A program made the translations under genes and the position numbers. Shown here piece after piece: positions 22,020 to 34,688 of a stretch of 64,000 bases of DNA; position 1 is the first letter of the stretch; each line of letters starts with the position of its first letter. Below the pieces are notes generated by a model. The model was given only the letters and a program-made list of their open reading frames with translations. It was not told the origin of the DNA and searched no databases. The DNA comes from Macrotis lagotis. Lineage: Eukaryota > Chordata > Mammalia > Peramelemorphia > Peramelidae. The DNA lies in NCBI RefSeq assembly GCF_037893015.1, contig NC_133665.1, positions 40,500,537-40,564,536 on the forward strand. The letters are read 5' to 3'.

Positions 22020-24660
22020 TAATCCTTCTCTCCAATTTAAAAAACAAACAACAAACCAAAAATCCTTGTAACAAATGTGCAGTTAAGCAAAGCAAATTAT
22101 TATATTACACATGTTCAAAAATGCAGTTCTCATTCTTTATCTTAAATCCATTACTTCTCTTCCAAGAGGTGGATAGTATAGATCATTGTCATTATTCTGG
22201 AACCATGGTTGGTCATTGCATTCATTAGAGTTCTTAAATCTTTCAAATTAGTTTTTTAAATACTGTTATTATAGAAATTGTTCTTCTAGTTCTATTCCCT
22301 TCACCTTTTATCAAGTCTTCCCAAGCTTCTCTGAACGTATTCCTTTCATTATTTCTTATAATAGTATATCAAACATTTAGAACATTGTTCAGCAATCTTC
22401 CAACTGATTTAGTTTCCAGTTCCTTGCCATTACAAAAAGACTTATGATTTTTTTTGTACATATGAGTTCTATACTTTTTAAAAATCATTTTGGGGTGTTG
22501 GCCTTGGCATTTTGGGACCAAATGATATGTATAGTTTAGTGGCTTTTTATTCATATTCCATATTGCTTTTCAGAATGCCTCTAAGTCCATTTTACAGCTC
22601 TAACCAAAAGCATTAATTTAACTATTTACTTGGAATTATTCCATAATTTGTCATTTCTTTAGTATCTTTGACCATCTGATAAGTATGATATAGAGCTTCA
22701 GAGTTACTTTAGTTAACATTTCTCTAATTATTAGAGATTAGAACTTTTTTTTCATATGGCCATTTTATCTTTCTTTCAGAACTTCCTGCTTATAGCCTTT
22801 GATTTTCATTTGAAAACTAGTCCTTATTCTTTGCATTACAATGCAAATGATACATTGATCAGGGAGACTGGCTCTAAATATTTTCCCAGTAAATTGTTTC
22901 TCTTCTAATTCCCTTCTAATTCTAAACAAAACATTGGTTTTGTTTATGCAAAAATTATTCAATTGTAAGTAATCAAAATTGTCCACTTTAATTTTTTTGT
23001 TTCTTTTATTACTTTTTTAGCCTCAGTCTCTCCCACAATCCAGAACTCTCTGGTCCTTCCAATTTGTTTGTGTTGTGACCATTTATTTCAAGGTCCTGTA
23101 TATGTTTAGTGTTTATGAGTTGGTCTAAACTGAATTTCTACCTATTTGTTTTCCAGTTTTCCTAGAAGTTTTTGTCAAAGAGTGAGTCTTTATTCCAGTA
23201 GCTAAACTCTAGATTTATGAAACACTAATCTATTGTACTTGTTTACTTCTAAATGCTGTGTATCAAATCTATTTCTTTCTTTTTAAAAATCAGGACCAAA
23301 TCTTTTTGATCATTAACTGTAGTACAGTATATTTCAATATTTCAAACCTCTAGGCTCCTTTGTTCTCATTTTCCCCCTTGTTATTTCCTTTGACATTCTT
23401 AATTAACCATTTGGTCCCCCATATGCATTTCATTTTAATTTTTTCAGTTTTAGAAAATAATCCTTTGGAAATTTTATTTTTATATAATTGAATAAGTAAA
23501 TTAATTTAGGTGGCATTTTCATTCTTATTATATTGCCTTGGTCTACCTATGAGTAATTAGTATTCCTATAATTATTTAGGTCTGTATTTCTTTAAAAGGT
23601 ATTTTGCAGTTCTATTCATAAATTTTCTGTGTGTATATTTATGTGCTTGCTGGTAGGTAGACTCCCAAATATTTTATATATCCTGTATCCTATATTAAAC
23701 AGAATTTTATTTCTATCTCTTCCTGCTGGGTTTTGTTTTTAATATATAGATAAAATGATTATTTATATGGATTTATTTTATATTCTGTGACTCTGCTGAT
23801 ATTTCAATAATTTTTGAGTTAACTAAGGTTCTCTAAGTAAAACATCATATTATCTTCTAAAAATTTTAATTTTGTTTCTCTTTGCCTAGGATGATTCCCT
23901 TAATTTTTTTTGACTCATTGTTATAGGTAACATTTCTAGCCCTTTTTCAAATAATGGTGGTAATAAGAATTATCTTTGCTTGATTTTATTGGAAAATCCA
24001 TCCCTATTACCTATAATGCTGCCATTATATTTCACATAGATCCTCTTTATCATATTAAGTAAACAACCTGCTTATTCCTAAGTTTTGTAGTGCATTTTTT
24101 TGGCAATGCAATGGGTTATGTAACTTTTCTAAGGTCACACAGCTAATTGTTAAGTGTGTATATTGATTGATATGATCTGTGATCTTTGTTTTTTAAAAAT
24201 AAATTGAGACTTATTACATTTATAGTTTGCTAAAATCAAATCAAATCCACTTTCTGGAATTAACCCAACTTGTCCTTAATGTATAATCTTTTTGTAGTGC
24301 TGATGGGACTTCTTTGCTAATATTTTATTTAAATTTCTAAAATCCCTAATATTCATTAGGGATATTGGTATATCATTTTATTTCTGTTTTGATTCTTCTG
24401 GGTTTAAATATGAAAACATATCTATCTCATAGAAGAAATTTGGCAGGATCTTTACTACTGTTCTTACGAGCAGTTAATAATATAACAGAATGAAATGTCC
24501 TTTGAATATTTGATAGAATTTGTTACTGAATTCATCTGGTCTTGGATTTTGTTTTTTGTGTTGGTTTTTTTTCCTTTGAGAGTTCTTTTGGGGTCTGCTC
24601 TATTTATTTTTCTGAGATTGGGTTATTTAAATTTTCTATTTCTTGTTCCGCTAATCTGAG
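22020..24660 (-). mobile_element. Inverted L1, ORF2 and 3' end
   Basis: The 3' end is at the left and ORF2 extends rightward. On the minus strand, MDNFDYLQLNNFCINKTN is encoded near 22930-22986. A motif reading SRPDEF-NKFYQIFKGHF, matching L1 KSPGPDGF..EFYQTFKE, lies near 24490-24545. It is full of stops and carries a SINE1 fragment at about 24098-24157. Confidence 0.8.
24098..24157 (-). mobile_element. Truncated SINE1 fragment inside L1
   Basis: GGCAATGCAATGGGTTATGT and AAGGTCACACAGCTAATTGT match the tail and middle of the inverted SINE. The head half is missing. Confidence 0.6.
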
Positions 24661-24984
24661 CACTTGTAAACATTCATTTCATTGAAGTTGTCAGTTTTAC
24701 TGACATGTAATTGGGCAGTGAACTTTCTTTTAACCTGATAGTGTTGCTAAAGAATTAATTACCTCCCAATTAGCTTGCATGAGTTTCTGCAGAACTTGAT
24801 ATTTGCCCTGCCCAGTAATTCCCTTATTACAGGAGATAACATTTGAACTCTTTGTTAGGAAGATGAGAAGAAAAATTAATGTGCATTGGGGTATTTGTTT
24901 TTATGCAATAGCCCACTATTTTGCCAGGAGTGAAAGAGGGCAGACAAGCTGGACTGTGGAGCAGCTAGGATAATGTTTCATGTT
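24661..24984. other. Unique-looking stretch with homeodomain-like motifs
   Basis: No repeat signature. It contains GAATTAATTACC and CCCAATTAGC close together (about 24752-24773). Conservation cannot be judged here. Confidence 0.3.
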
Positions 24985-25165
24985 AATTTTTAATTTTTTA
25001 AATTTATTTCATGAAATATTTCTCAATTACATATGAAAAACAAATTTATTTTTTAAAACTTTGGTTTTCAAATTCTCTCCCTCCTTTCTGACCTTCCCTG
25101 ATCTCTTGAAAGGTGGTAAGCAATATGCTATACCTGTGGGATCATGCAAAATATAGTTGCATATT
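24985..25165 (-). mobile_element. L1/HAL1-type 3' UTR fragment
   Basis: AATTTATTTCATGAAATATT, TCTCAATTACATATGAAAAA and TTCTCTCCCTCCTTTCTGAC resemble an inverted marsupial L1/HAL1 3' UTR. Confidence 0.45.
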
Positions 25166-25209
25166 ATATGCTCATATTTACATAGTGTTTGTAAAGTAGT
25201 TTCTTTATA

Positions 25210-25925
25210 AGAGTACAATGAGATAGGTAGAATATCATTATCCCTATTTCACCACTGAGGAAACTGAAGCTTAAAGAGATAGCACAATATCAACCAAGGT
25301 AACATAGGCAGTTATTGGTACTCCCTGGACTTAACTCATAGGACCATGTAATTCCAAGACCAATGCTCTTTACATTCCACTACATAACCAACTAAATAGG
25401 GGGCAGTGTGATATAGTGGGTAGTGATTCTGAAATCAGAGGACCTGAGTTCAAATCCCACTTCTGCCAAGTCATTCCCAAGTGACCTTAAGCAAATCACT
25501 TAAGCACTTTGCAGCTCAAGTCCTACTTCTGAGGGGAGAATAAACCCACCATCCTCACCATCATCATCACCAAAATCAAAAACCTGACCCATGGTTTTCT
25601 ATGATGGTCACAGAAGTCCGAGAATCCTTGGAATAGCAGTGTTCCATCTCCTTACCTCTAGACAGGGATGTACCGGTGAATGTTTGACAGTCCAGCTTTC
25701 CAGATACATAAAACAAAACCATGTATGCCATACCCTTTAAAGTTTAATCTGTCTTAATAACATTTTTGTCTATTATTTTCCTTCTTTCTTTTTTGTGGAT
25801 ATGAAGGAGGAAAACAGGTTTAAGCAACTTTGCCCTTATAAGTGACTGAAGCTGGATTCTTGAACTCTGGTCCTTCTGACTCCAGTGTTCATGCTCTATC
25901 CATTGTGGGACTTGGTTACCCATGT
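25210..25925. repeat. Three MIR copies
   Basis: 25215-25395 minus (CACTGAGGAAACTGAAGCTT). 25398-25545 plus (GGGGGCAGTGTGATATAGTG, GAGTTCAAATCCCACTTC). 25795-25925 minus (GAAGCTGGATTCTTGAACTC, CTATCCATTGTGGGACTTGG). Confidence 0.65.
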
Positions 25926-26574
25926 CTATCATTTTCTTAAATCTAGACAATCACATTAAATCAAGCCCGAATTTGTAGCATTTACTCATTTTTTAAATAC
26001 ATGCTCACACTGAAAATGTAATAATTGGTGTGACATCCATCACCAACTGGCTGAGTTTCTAGCCAGCTCTTCCAGAGTCATTATCTATAGTAGCAACCTT
26101 ATGGAAAATGGTGAGCCATGCCTATCAATGGATACATATAGGTCATCTCAACCAGCCTTGTTGAAGCAGTAAAGCATCCATGAGTCCAGAGAAGATGTAG
26201 TAGGAGCTAGGTGAGTCAAATCACAACTAACACCTCAACCCCTTCTCCCATCCCAGCACTATAATATTCCTAATCCCCAGAACCCTGGAAATAGCAGCAC
26301 CCTACAGACCACTGACCTTAACTGCAACCTAGCCTCTCCAACTATAGACTAGGGAAGCAACCCTTGTGGAGATGCAACAGTGAGTTGCAGAGTTCAGTGA
26401 GTTCTGTACCTGCAGCCTCTTCACCTTCCCCAGCTACTGAAGAACTGGGAAAGAAAGGTCTTATTACCTCAGCACTGTTAAATGATTGATGCATCAGAAA
26501 TGAATGCTTTATCAATGGAAATATCACAAAGAAATATTGCCATCTGTTTTGCAGCTGCACCCTAAGAACTCTGG
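25926..26574. other. No recognised feature
   Basis: Unassigned sequence, slightly less AT-rich at 26100-26450. Open frames here are short and lack support. Confidence 0.5.
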
Positions 26575-27650
26575 GATCTTCCCATATGACTTGCTTTTGA
26601 ATCCTCCTGTATGTATTGCCTGTGTCTTCCCATTAGAATGAAAGCTCCTTAAAAGCAAGGACTGTTTTTTGTTTTCCTAAGTTGCTTCTCCAGCACTTTA
26701 TCCCAGTGCTTTGTATATACTAAGTGTTTGGTAAATGCTATTGCATTCATTAATTCCTTCTTTGATTCTGTAAAATGAAAGACAGGGTTACAGCTATAAA
26801 TCTTTGCCAATAACTATGAGTATGATTTCTCAAAGATATTTTTGTTTAGAAAGACTAATGCTCAGAATTAAAGAGCAGGATATAAGAGTCATCACCTTCC
26901 AAAGATTAGCTATTGTCTTGGAGAGGGAAAATGTGGAAAAGAGGAAGAGGAGGAGGAGGAGGAGGAGAGTGCTAACTTTTTTTCCCAATCAATTAATCAA
27001 AAAAAAGTATTTTTTAAGCTCCTACGGTATACTTGGTATTATGTTAAACCTTGAGGATAGGAGTCCAAAGAATGAAAAATTCTGTCACAAGTTTGTCTTT
27101 TTTTTTTTAATCACAAGTCACAGTTTATCTTTTTTTCAAATAATAGCCATTTTTATTCTTGATAGCAGCTGAAGATAACAGTGCATACAGTTATGTAGAA
27201 TTGTACCATACTTTAAACACTGTCTCTTATATATTATTATAAATTTAAAGGCACCTCCCAACAAACTCAAAACTTCAAACTTAAAAGGTCAAAGGAACTT
27301 TATGAAACCTCTGGCAGAGACTTTCTTCCTCTAACATTTTATAACTAGGGCTTTAAAGAAGAAAAGAGGTAGCTCAAGAACTGAGGTCATGGTGGTCCCC
27401 TGCCCAAACCAAGAATGTATCAGAATTTGCCTTTGCTCTAGATTATCTACATGCTTTGCAAGGTATTTATGCCATATTTAATGTTTGCAAAGAAATTACA
27501 TTTGAGAACTCAATTATTAAGCACTTATTAAGCACCTATTATGTACTAGGACATTATTCTGGACTAGGATCCTAGGGGTCCAAAGATGACAGTGAAACTG
27601 TCTTAGCTCTAAGGGAATTCATGGTCAATGGGGAAGATATGTGTACATAT
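26575..27650. repeat. L2 ends in both orientations around unassigned DNA
   Basis: 26575-26760 plus L2 3' end (CATTAGAATGAAAGCTCCTT, AGTGTTTGGTAAATGCTATT). 26985-27085 minus L2 (AAGCTCCTACGGTATACTTG). 27505-27645 minus L2 (CTTATTAAGCACCTATTATG). A (GGA)n run lies at about 26944-26966. 27180-27500 holds nothing I recognise. Confidence 0.6.
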
Positions 27651-27654
27651 GTAG

Positions 27655-27907
27655 TTTCATGTATTTATATATTATATATATTTGTGTTATACATATTATA
27701 TTATGTATACATGCAAAAATATTCAAGGTAAATGGAATACATACATACACACACTCACATATATACATATATGTGTGTGTATATATATATCCCCATTTGG
27801 GATTTTCTTGGCAGAGATTTTGAAGTGTTTAACAGTTTCTTCTCCAGTACATTTTACAGATAGGAAACAGTTGCAATATATATACATACATACATATATA
27901 CACACAC

Positions 27908-27950
<43 letters not shown>
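27655..27950. repeat. TA/CA-rich microsatellites around a MAR1 fragment
   Basis: Mixed TA, CA and TACA repeats end in a pure (TA)n run (27910-27949). At 27790-27876 a minus-strand MAR1 tail fragment sits between them (CCCATTTGGGATTTTCTTGG). Confidence 0.75.
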
Positions 27951-27953
<3 letters not shown>

Positions 27954-28225
27954 TATAAGCTAAAACAATGTTCACTTAGATTAAATTCTATCCTACCAAA
28001 GCAAAGGGTGATGGCTGACTGAACTTTTTGGATAGAAGCCCTGAGATTCTTAGGAGTAGAGTGACCACAATTTTTAGGGAGCTAAATGCTGCATCTCTGA
28101 GCCAAATAGCTTTTCAGGGCAGCTCTGGTCTATCTTGGCAAATATCCCCAAGATTCATGTCATGGTTGAGCAAATCCCCTACTTGGTTTGCTCATAAATA
28201 TATGACTCCAGGCATTGATTTACAG

Positions 28226-28405
28226 TGATTAACAAATGTTTGCTATTTGTTACACAACAGAGACAGTGACTGCTCTTTCCCCTGTTTAATGAACATTTTT
28301 ATTGACTACTGTCCCACATTAAAAACCCATTTCTTTGCAGTTATTCCTCTTGAGTTAATTTAATTACAGATGGTTCCATTTCACATTTAATTTTCCCAAA
28401 TCCTA
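28226..28405 (+). repeat. Unclassified dispersed repeat, copy A
   Basis: Similar in order and orientation to 63550-63750. Copy A has TTTGTTACACAACAGAGA and CACATTTAATTTTCCC; copy B has TTTGTTATACAACAGAGA and CATGTTTAATTTTCCC. The spacing is similar and the middle is diverged. No known family comes to mind. Confidence 0.45.
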
Positions 28406-28850
28406 TCCCTGATACTTACTACTTGTGTGATTTTGAACAAACAACTTAACCTGTCTGGGGGTCAGGACCTTCATCTATAGAATGAGGGGGTTAGACTAGA
28501 TGACTTGTGAGTTCCTTTTCATCTCTAGATGTATGAGAATGGAATCAAGTCAAAATGTTTGACTCATAGATTTTCTATTGTGCAATGATGTTTGATGATG
28601 GACCCTAGGTGACATAGTGGATAGAGTCCTGGGTCTAGAATTCAAATCCAGCTTCAGACACTTACTAGTTGTGTGACTTGGACAAGTCATTTAAACCTCT
28701 TTTCCCTCACCTGTAAATTGTAATTAATAATAGCAACTACCTCACAGTGGTTGTGAGGTCAAATAAAATAATAATTTTAAAGTATTTAGCATATTGACTG
28801 CACATAGTAAGTATTCAATGAATATTAGTTATTATTTTTACTGCTTTAAT
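28406..28850 (+). mobile_element. MIR-type fragment and a full-length MIR
   Basis: 28406-28545 is a MIR/MON1-like 3' part (TTAGACTAGATGACTTGTGA). 28600-28845 is a near-complete MIR: CCTAGGTGACATAGTGGATA head, ATTCAAATCCAGCTTCAGAC, ACCTCACAGTGGTTGTGAGG, and an L2-like tail with CACATAGTAAGTATTCAATG. Confidence 0.75.
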
Positions 28851-29034
28851 TATTCATCTTTGCTTTTCTTTTCTTTTATTGCAAGGCAATGGGGGTTAAG
28901 TGGCTTGCCCAAGGCCACACAGCTAGGTAATTATTAAGTGTCTGAGACCAGATTTGAACTCAGGTACTCCTGACTCCAGGGCTGGTGCTCTATCAACTGT
29001 GCCACCTAGCTGCCCCATATTCATTTTTTCTTTT
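28851..29034 (-). mobile_element. SINE1/WSINE-type element with imperfect TSD
   Basis: TATTCATCTTTGCTTTT (28851-28867) and TATTCATTTTTTCTTTT (29018-29034) flank a full inverted SINE (GCAAGGCAATGGGGGTTAAG to CACCTAGCTGCCCC). Confidence 0.85.
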
Positions 29035-29504
29035 CCTTATCTTGTGTGGCACTTTGAAAAAATTTTGGGCTAAACATTTGGGTATCACTTGCAATAAATT
29101 ATTTATGAAGCTTTTTATGTCTTTATGTTTTAATTTATAATAAATTTTCAATTAGCAGGGTATGGATTATCTATTTTATGGATTAAATCCAAGGTTTCTT
29201 TCCCCCTCCTCCCTTTCTTCCTAGCCACCTACAATTGCGGTCAGTAAAATGTGTGAATTTACTCAAGGATTTCAAATTCCTCTAATATTTTTCTGAATTA
29301 AACACAATCTAGAAAGTAAATATAGTAAAAAAACACATAATGCATTTCATTCCCCATTAGAAATTATTTTGGGATTCTCTATTGCATTGCCTTTATCTAT
29401 TAGTATGGAAAAGCTTCACTGATTGGAATATAATTTTTTGATTATCTTGGAAGTACCATACATTATAGTGTCAGAAAGTAATTGTTTTAAAATTACTAAA
29501 TGGT

Positions 29505-29830
29505 TGTTATTGTTCAGTCATTTCAGTTGTGTTCTACTCACTATGATCCCAATTGGTATTTTCTTGGCAGAGATTTTGAAGTGGTTTAACAGTTTCTTCT
29601 CCAGTTCATTTTACAGATAGGAAACAGTTGCAAACAGGGATAAATAACTAGTCCAGGGTCACATGACTGAGTGTCTGAGGCAAAGATACTAGAGTGGTTT
29701 GCCATTTCTTTCTCTAGCTACTTTTATAGATGAGGAAACTACCCAGGGTCATGCAACTAGGAAGCATCTGAGGCCAGATTTGAACTCAGGAAGATGAGTC
29801 TTCTTGCAGGTCTGGTACTCTATCTACTTT
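29505..29830 (-). mobile_element. Two abutting MAR1 copies
   Basis: The inverted MAR1 tail appears at 29505-29682, then a second tail-plus-CORE-plus-head begins at about 29683 (GCAAAGATACTAGAGTGGTT) and ends near 29830. Two insertions or a duplication are possible. Confidence 0.7.
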
Positions 29831-29914
29831 GGTTTAAGAGCAAAAACCATGTAGGTAGCTGTCCCCTTTACTATATAGTATAGAACCTTTTATATGAGAA
29901 TATCAAAAGAAACA

Positions 29915-30645
29915 TTTGACTGACATTCCTGACCCAGACTCTCTTTCATATATCTCTTTCTTGCATTACAATGTAAATTCCTTGAGATCATGGTCTGGGT
30001 TGTAGCTGGTTTTTTTTTTTTTTATGACTGCTCCTTGCCACAGAGTACTGTACTTAATCCATGTGTAACACATGCTCCATTTAATTTGTTGAACAGAAGA
30101 AAAACATTGACCATTTGCTCTGCAGAGTGGTACTGATCTGGAATCTCATTAGCTGTAATTCATTGCAAAAGCTTTTTTATTCCTTTCTCTGATCTTTATC
30201 ACCTCTACAATTATTGTTCAGCATTGCTCTCAAGTTTGAAAAGTATGGCTTCTTTGGCCTAAGGGCCAAAATTAAGTCCTAGTCCTAATTCTCTGTTACT
30301 TAATAGTTATAGGGGGAAGGGAATCATTGCATTCTGCCTAAGATGGTTGTTTCTCTAGTTTTTCTGGTACTCTGTACTCTGCTAATATACTTAACTGAAT
30401 GTTTTTTATGTATTTGGACTAGGAATCTGGAAGACCTGAGTTAAAATTCAGTCCAAGACACTAACTGTGTGACCCCTGGGCAAGTTACTTAATCCTGCCA
30501 TCTCAGTTTCCTCATCTGTAAAATGGACATAATAATTGCATCTACCACTCATTCCCCCACCCCAACCCCCAAGTTATTTTAGAAACAAAAAAGGTAATGT
30601 TTGCAAACCTTAAAGAATATTTATTATTTTATTCATTCATTCATT
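29915..30645 (+). repeat. L2-like end, then MIR and (ATTC/GTTT)n
   Basis: 29915-30065 is L2-like (ATTACAATGTAAATTCCTTG). 30405-30600 is a MIR (GGAAGACCTGAGTTAAAATT, TCAGTTTCCTCATCTGTAAA). 30632-30665 is a short tetranucleotide mix. Confidence 0.6.
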
Positions 30646-31139
30646 TGTTTGTTTGTTTATTTATTATGACTATTATTATTCCCTTCCCAATCTCAGTGAT
30701 TTATAAAATGGGGTCAAAATACATGAGTGGTGATGAAGGCCTGCATTAAGACAGTGGTGATTTGAGTGGAGCAAAAAGGACTAGAAATATTATATGATTC
30801 AGAATCAAAGGTTGCCAGGGTAAAAATCCTGTCCCCTGCTAACTCTTCCTTTTTTTTTTTTATCACTATCCACCAACCCTACTCCTCCAATATCCCAGTC
30901 CAATTCTATTAATCCTTCCCTTGCACTTTCTGGGTGCCTGGTTCTATAATATAATCTAATAATATGTTATAATAATCTGCCCTCCATATTGGTTCTTTTC
31001 TTAATATTTTCTTTCATTTATGAAAATCATCCAGAAGTCATTATATCTCTGGTGACCCTCTCCATATACTTGAACTTTCACTTATGTCCCCCAGCCCCCA
31101 TCATGTTCCAGCTTCACTTAATCCAGACAAGTTATTCTA

Positions 31140-31265
31140 ACCACTTCAGTCAATCAATCAACAAATATTTATTGAAGGTATAGTCTTTACTAGATACTTG
31201 CGATATAAATTAAAAGAATGAAATAATATCTATTTACAAACTTTACATTCTAATGGGGAGAGAAC
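31140..31265 (-). mobile_element. L2 LINE 3' end
   Basis: CAATCAATCAACAAATATTT, then TTGAAGGTATAGTCTTTACT and TTTACATTCTAATGGGGAGA. This is the inverted L2 terminus. Confidence 0.65.
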
Positions 31266-31455
31266 AAATACATATTAATGTAGATAAAGTGAATGAATAC
31301 AAATACAAAGTAGTACAAAATAGTATGTAATTTGGGAGGGAAGGACACTAGTAATTGGAAGAATCAAGAAAAACTTGAACTATCTTAAAGGAAGAGAAAG
31401 ACTGGTGGCAATCCTCTCCTAGAACCCAGATTATTCGCCTTTATTCTCAAGAAAT

Positions 31456-31912
31456 TCAGTCCCTTTGGCATGAACTGATGCTGAGTGAGATGAGCAGAAC
31501 CAGAAGAACATTGTACACCCTAACAGCAACATGGGGGTGATGATCAACCTTAATGGACTTGTTCATTCCAGCGATGCAACAGGCAGGCACAATTTTGGGA
31601 TATCTGCAATGGAGAATACCATCTGTATCCAGAGAAAGAATTGTGGAGTTTGAGCAAAGACCAAAGACCTTTAATTTAAAAAAAAGTTATCTTATTGTGC
31701 AATTTTGCTACATCTTATACTTTATTTTTTCCCTTAAGGATATGATTTCTCTCTCATAGCATTCAACTTAGATCAATGAATGCCATGAAAACAAAGTAAA
31801 GACTAACAGACTGCCTTCTGTGGGGGATGGAGAGAGGGAAGTGAGATTGGGGGGAAATTATAAAATTCAAAATAAATTAAAAAATTTGATAAATAAATTT
31901 AAAAAAAAAAGT
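31456..31912 (+). mobile_element. 5'-truncated L1, 3' end only
   Basis: ATGAACTGATGCTGAGTGAG and GAGCAGAACCAGAAGAACAT open the fragment. The 3' UTR has GATATGATTTCTCTCTCATA and CTGCCTTCTGTGGGGGATGG and ends in poly-A (31901-31910). A TTCAGT-type sequence flanks both ends (31445 and 31912), a possible short duplication. Confidence 0.8.
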
Positions 31913-32085
31913 TCAGTTCTTGTATTGAAGTCATTTTCTCTACCCCAAGTCATTTCCTTATACTTGAGGACTTTAACTTGCATGATCTTAAGATCTTCCC
32001 TCTCCATTTTCAAATCTCATCATCTTTCATGACCTAGATAGATACTCCACCTCACCCACAAATAGGGGTAAGATTATACCATGAT
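31913..32085 (+). pseudogene. L2/CR1-class endonuclease remnant
   Basis: The DNA reads L-E-D-F-N-L-H-D-L-K at about 31963-31992, the degenerate form of the GDFN-x-H endonuclease motif of L2/CR1 ORF2. It continues on the far side of the L1 insertion (35650 onward). Confidence 0.55.
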
Positions 32086-34632
32086 GGGACTTTTCCCCTA
32101 ACCAACTTTAAATGAAAACTCTTAATAGACCCCAATGCTACAGAATGCTACAGAACCTCAAAAAACAAAATTGAAATAAATTCTCAATTCAAATTATCAT
32201 GTAAAGATCTGTAAAGATCTGTCTTACATGGGTTAAAGGGGAGCATATCCTAGCATAGCTGGAAGAACTGGAAAGCCATGGATGGGTGGGGCTGTTAGCC
32301 ACAACACAGCTCAGATCCAGGTTCAGCAAGTCAGTGGTGTAGCAGGCCAGTAGCAATGGTCCCAATCCTAACTCAAAAGATAAAGTTCAAGCCCTGGTAA
32401 CATTAGTGCAACAGATGGGATTGGGTTGGGCTACGCTAATGTATGGAACAAACCACTAGCAACTGAAACATTGACACTGACTTAGGAAAGCAATGGGCCA
32501 GGGACCAGACTCTGGACTCCAGCACAGAAAACTTGTAACTATACTCCCCATGCCCCAGAAGCAGAACTTGACTATCAAAATAAGCCAAAAATCTGTTAAC
32601 CATAAAAAGCTACTATTCTGGTAGAAATGATAAAAGCACCAACTCAGAAGAGGAAAGCAGTGACAAAAATGCCTATATGTGAAACTTCAAAAGAATTTTT
32701 AAATTGGTCTCTAATCCAAAAAGACCTCTTAGAAGAGCCCCCAAAGAATTTTCAAAGCCAACGAAAAAAGGAAGAAGAAGAAAAATTGAGAAAAGAAGCG
32801 AGTCATGCAGGAGAATTATGAAAAATTGACTGAAGAAAACAGTAGCTTTAAAAGTAAAAATGGTCACCTAGAAAAGGAATATATTCATCAAAAAGTAAAA
32901 TCAACAACTAGAAAAGGAGTATAACTCTTCAAAAATTAACTAACTGGAAAAGAAATGAAGCTCATCTAAACTTAATCAACTGGAAAAGAAAACACAAAAG
33001 TTAACTAAAAAACCTCCTAAAATCCTAAAAAAATAGAATTGGACAAATATAAACCAATGATTCTATGAGGCATCAAGATTCCATCAAACAAAGCCAAAAG
33101 ACTGACAAAAATGCAATGTAACTCTTCAGAAAAAATAGATCCAGGAGAGATAATTTATGAATTATTGGTCTACCTAAGAGATACTATCAGAAAAAGAATC
33201 TCTATAATATCATGCAGGGAAATTCTCATGGAAAACTCTCCTAACATCCTAGAATGAGAAGATAAAATAGTCCTTGGAAAAAAATCCATCTATCACCTCC
33301 CCATAAAGAGACTCCAAAATAAAAGCTTCAAGGAATATTGTAGCCAAATTTCAAAATTCTCAGTCAAAGGATGAAATATTGCAAGCGCTTAAGAATGAAA
33401 CAATTTAAATATCAAGGGACCACAGTTAGGATTATGCAGGATTTATCAGCTTCAACATTAAGATTTTAAGGCCTGTAAAATGATATTCCAGAGGGCAAAG
33501 GAGCTTGAATTACAACCAAGAATCAAATACCTTGCAAAATTCAGCATATTCATTCTGGGGAAAAGATTTTCAATGAATTAGAGGATTTTTCAAACTTAAC
33601 TATAAAAAGATCAGAAATGAACAGAAATTTTAATCTTCAAATATATGACTCAAGAGACCCGTAAAAAAGGAAAATGGAAAGGGGAAAAATGTTAATTAAT
33701 AACACTAAATTGTCCACATCCCTACATGAAAAGACAATACTTTTAACTCTTAAAAATTGTATTTCTCTTAGCCTAATTGAAAGGAGCATACTTAGACAGA
33801 GGGTATGATAAAAATTGATTGTGACATGATCAAACATTTAACTCTTGGGGATTGCATTTCTATTGGAACAGTTAAAGGGCAGGAACTTGGATAGAGGGTA
33901 TGAGTATAAACTGATTATAATTTAATGATGCTTATGTGAGAATTATTTTCTAATGGAGCTATTAAGGGATGGTACTTGGACAGAGTGTGTCAGTATGAAA
34001 TGATCATGTCATGAAGAATCTTATCAATAAATCAACCAACCCTTAAGAATTGTACTTCTATCAAGATAAAAGGAGTATACTTTCATAGAGGGTGTGGGCA
34101 GGAGACAGAAATAAAACAAGACATGAAAAAGAGAATTATACTAGAAAAAGAAGGCATTGGAGGATACATAACAACTCATGATGATGAGGAACAAAGGACC
34201 AGTTATAAGAAAGGTAAAGAAGGGAGGGTGAGAGCTCTGAGTAAATCTTACTCTCAACACATTTAGCTCAAAGAGAGAATAATATACATTCCCAATTGGG
34301 TATCCTACAGGGAAATGGTGATGGAGGGGAAAGAAAGGGAATGTGAAGCTGATAGAATGGAAAGGGAAAGTAATAGTAAAGTTGATAGAAGAGAGGGCAG
34401 ATTAAGAGAGAGGTAGCAGTCAGAAGCAAAACATTGGTGAGGAGGGAGAAGAGGAAAGGAGAGTGAAAAGTAAAAAGTGGGGGAAGATAGGATGGAGGGG
34501 AAAAACAGAATTAATGATCTTAACTGTGAATATGAAAGGGATGAACTCTCCTATAAAATGGAAGTGGATAGCAGAGTGAATTCAAAACCAGAATCCTGCA
34601 GTATATTGTTTACAAGAAGCATATTTGAAGCA

Positions 34633-34634
34633 GA

Positions 34635-34686
<52 letters not shown>
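34633..34686. repeat. (CA)n microsatellite inside L1 ORF2
   Basis: About 25 CA units interrupt the endonuclease-coding part just after the CLQE motif. Confidence 0.95.
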
Positions 34687-34688
<2 letters not shown>

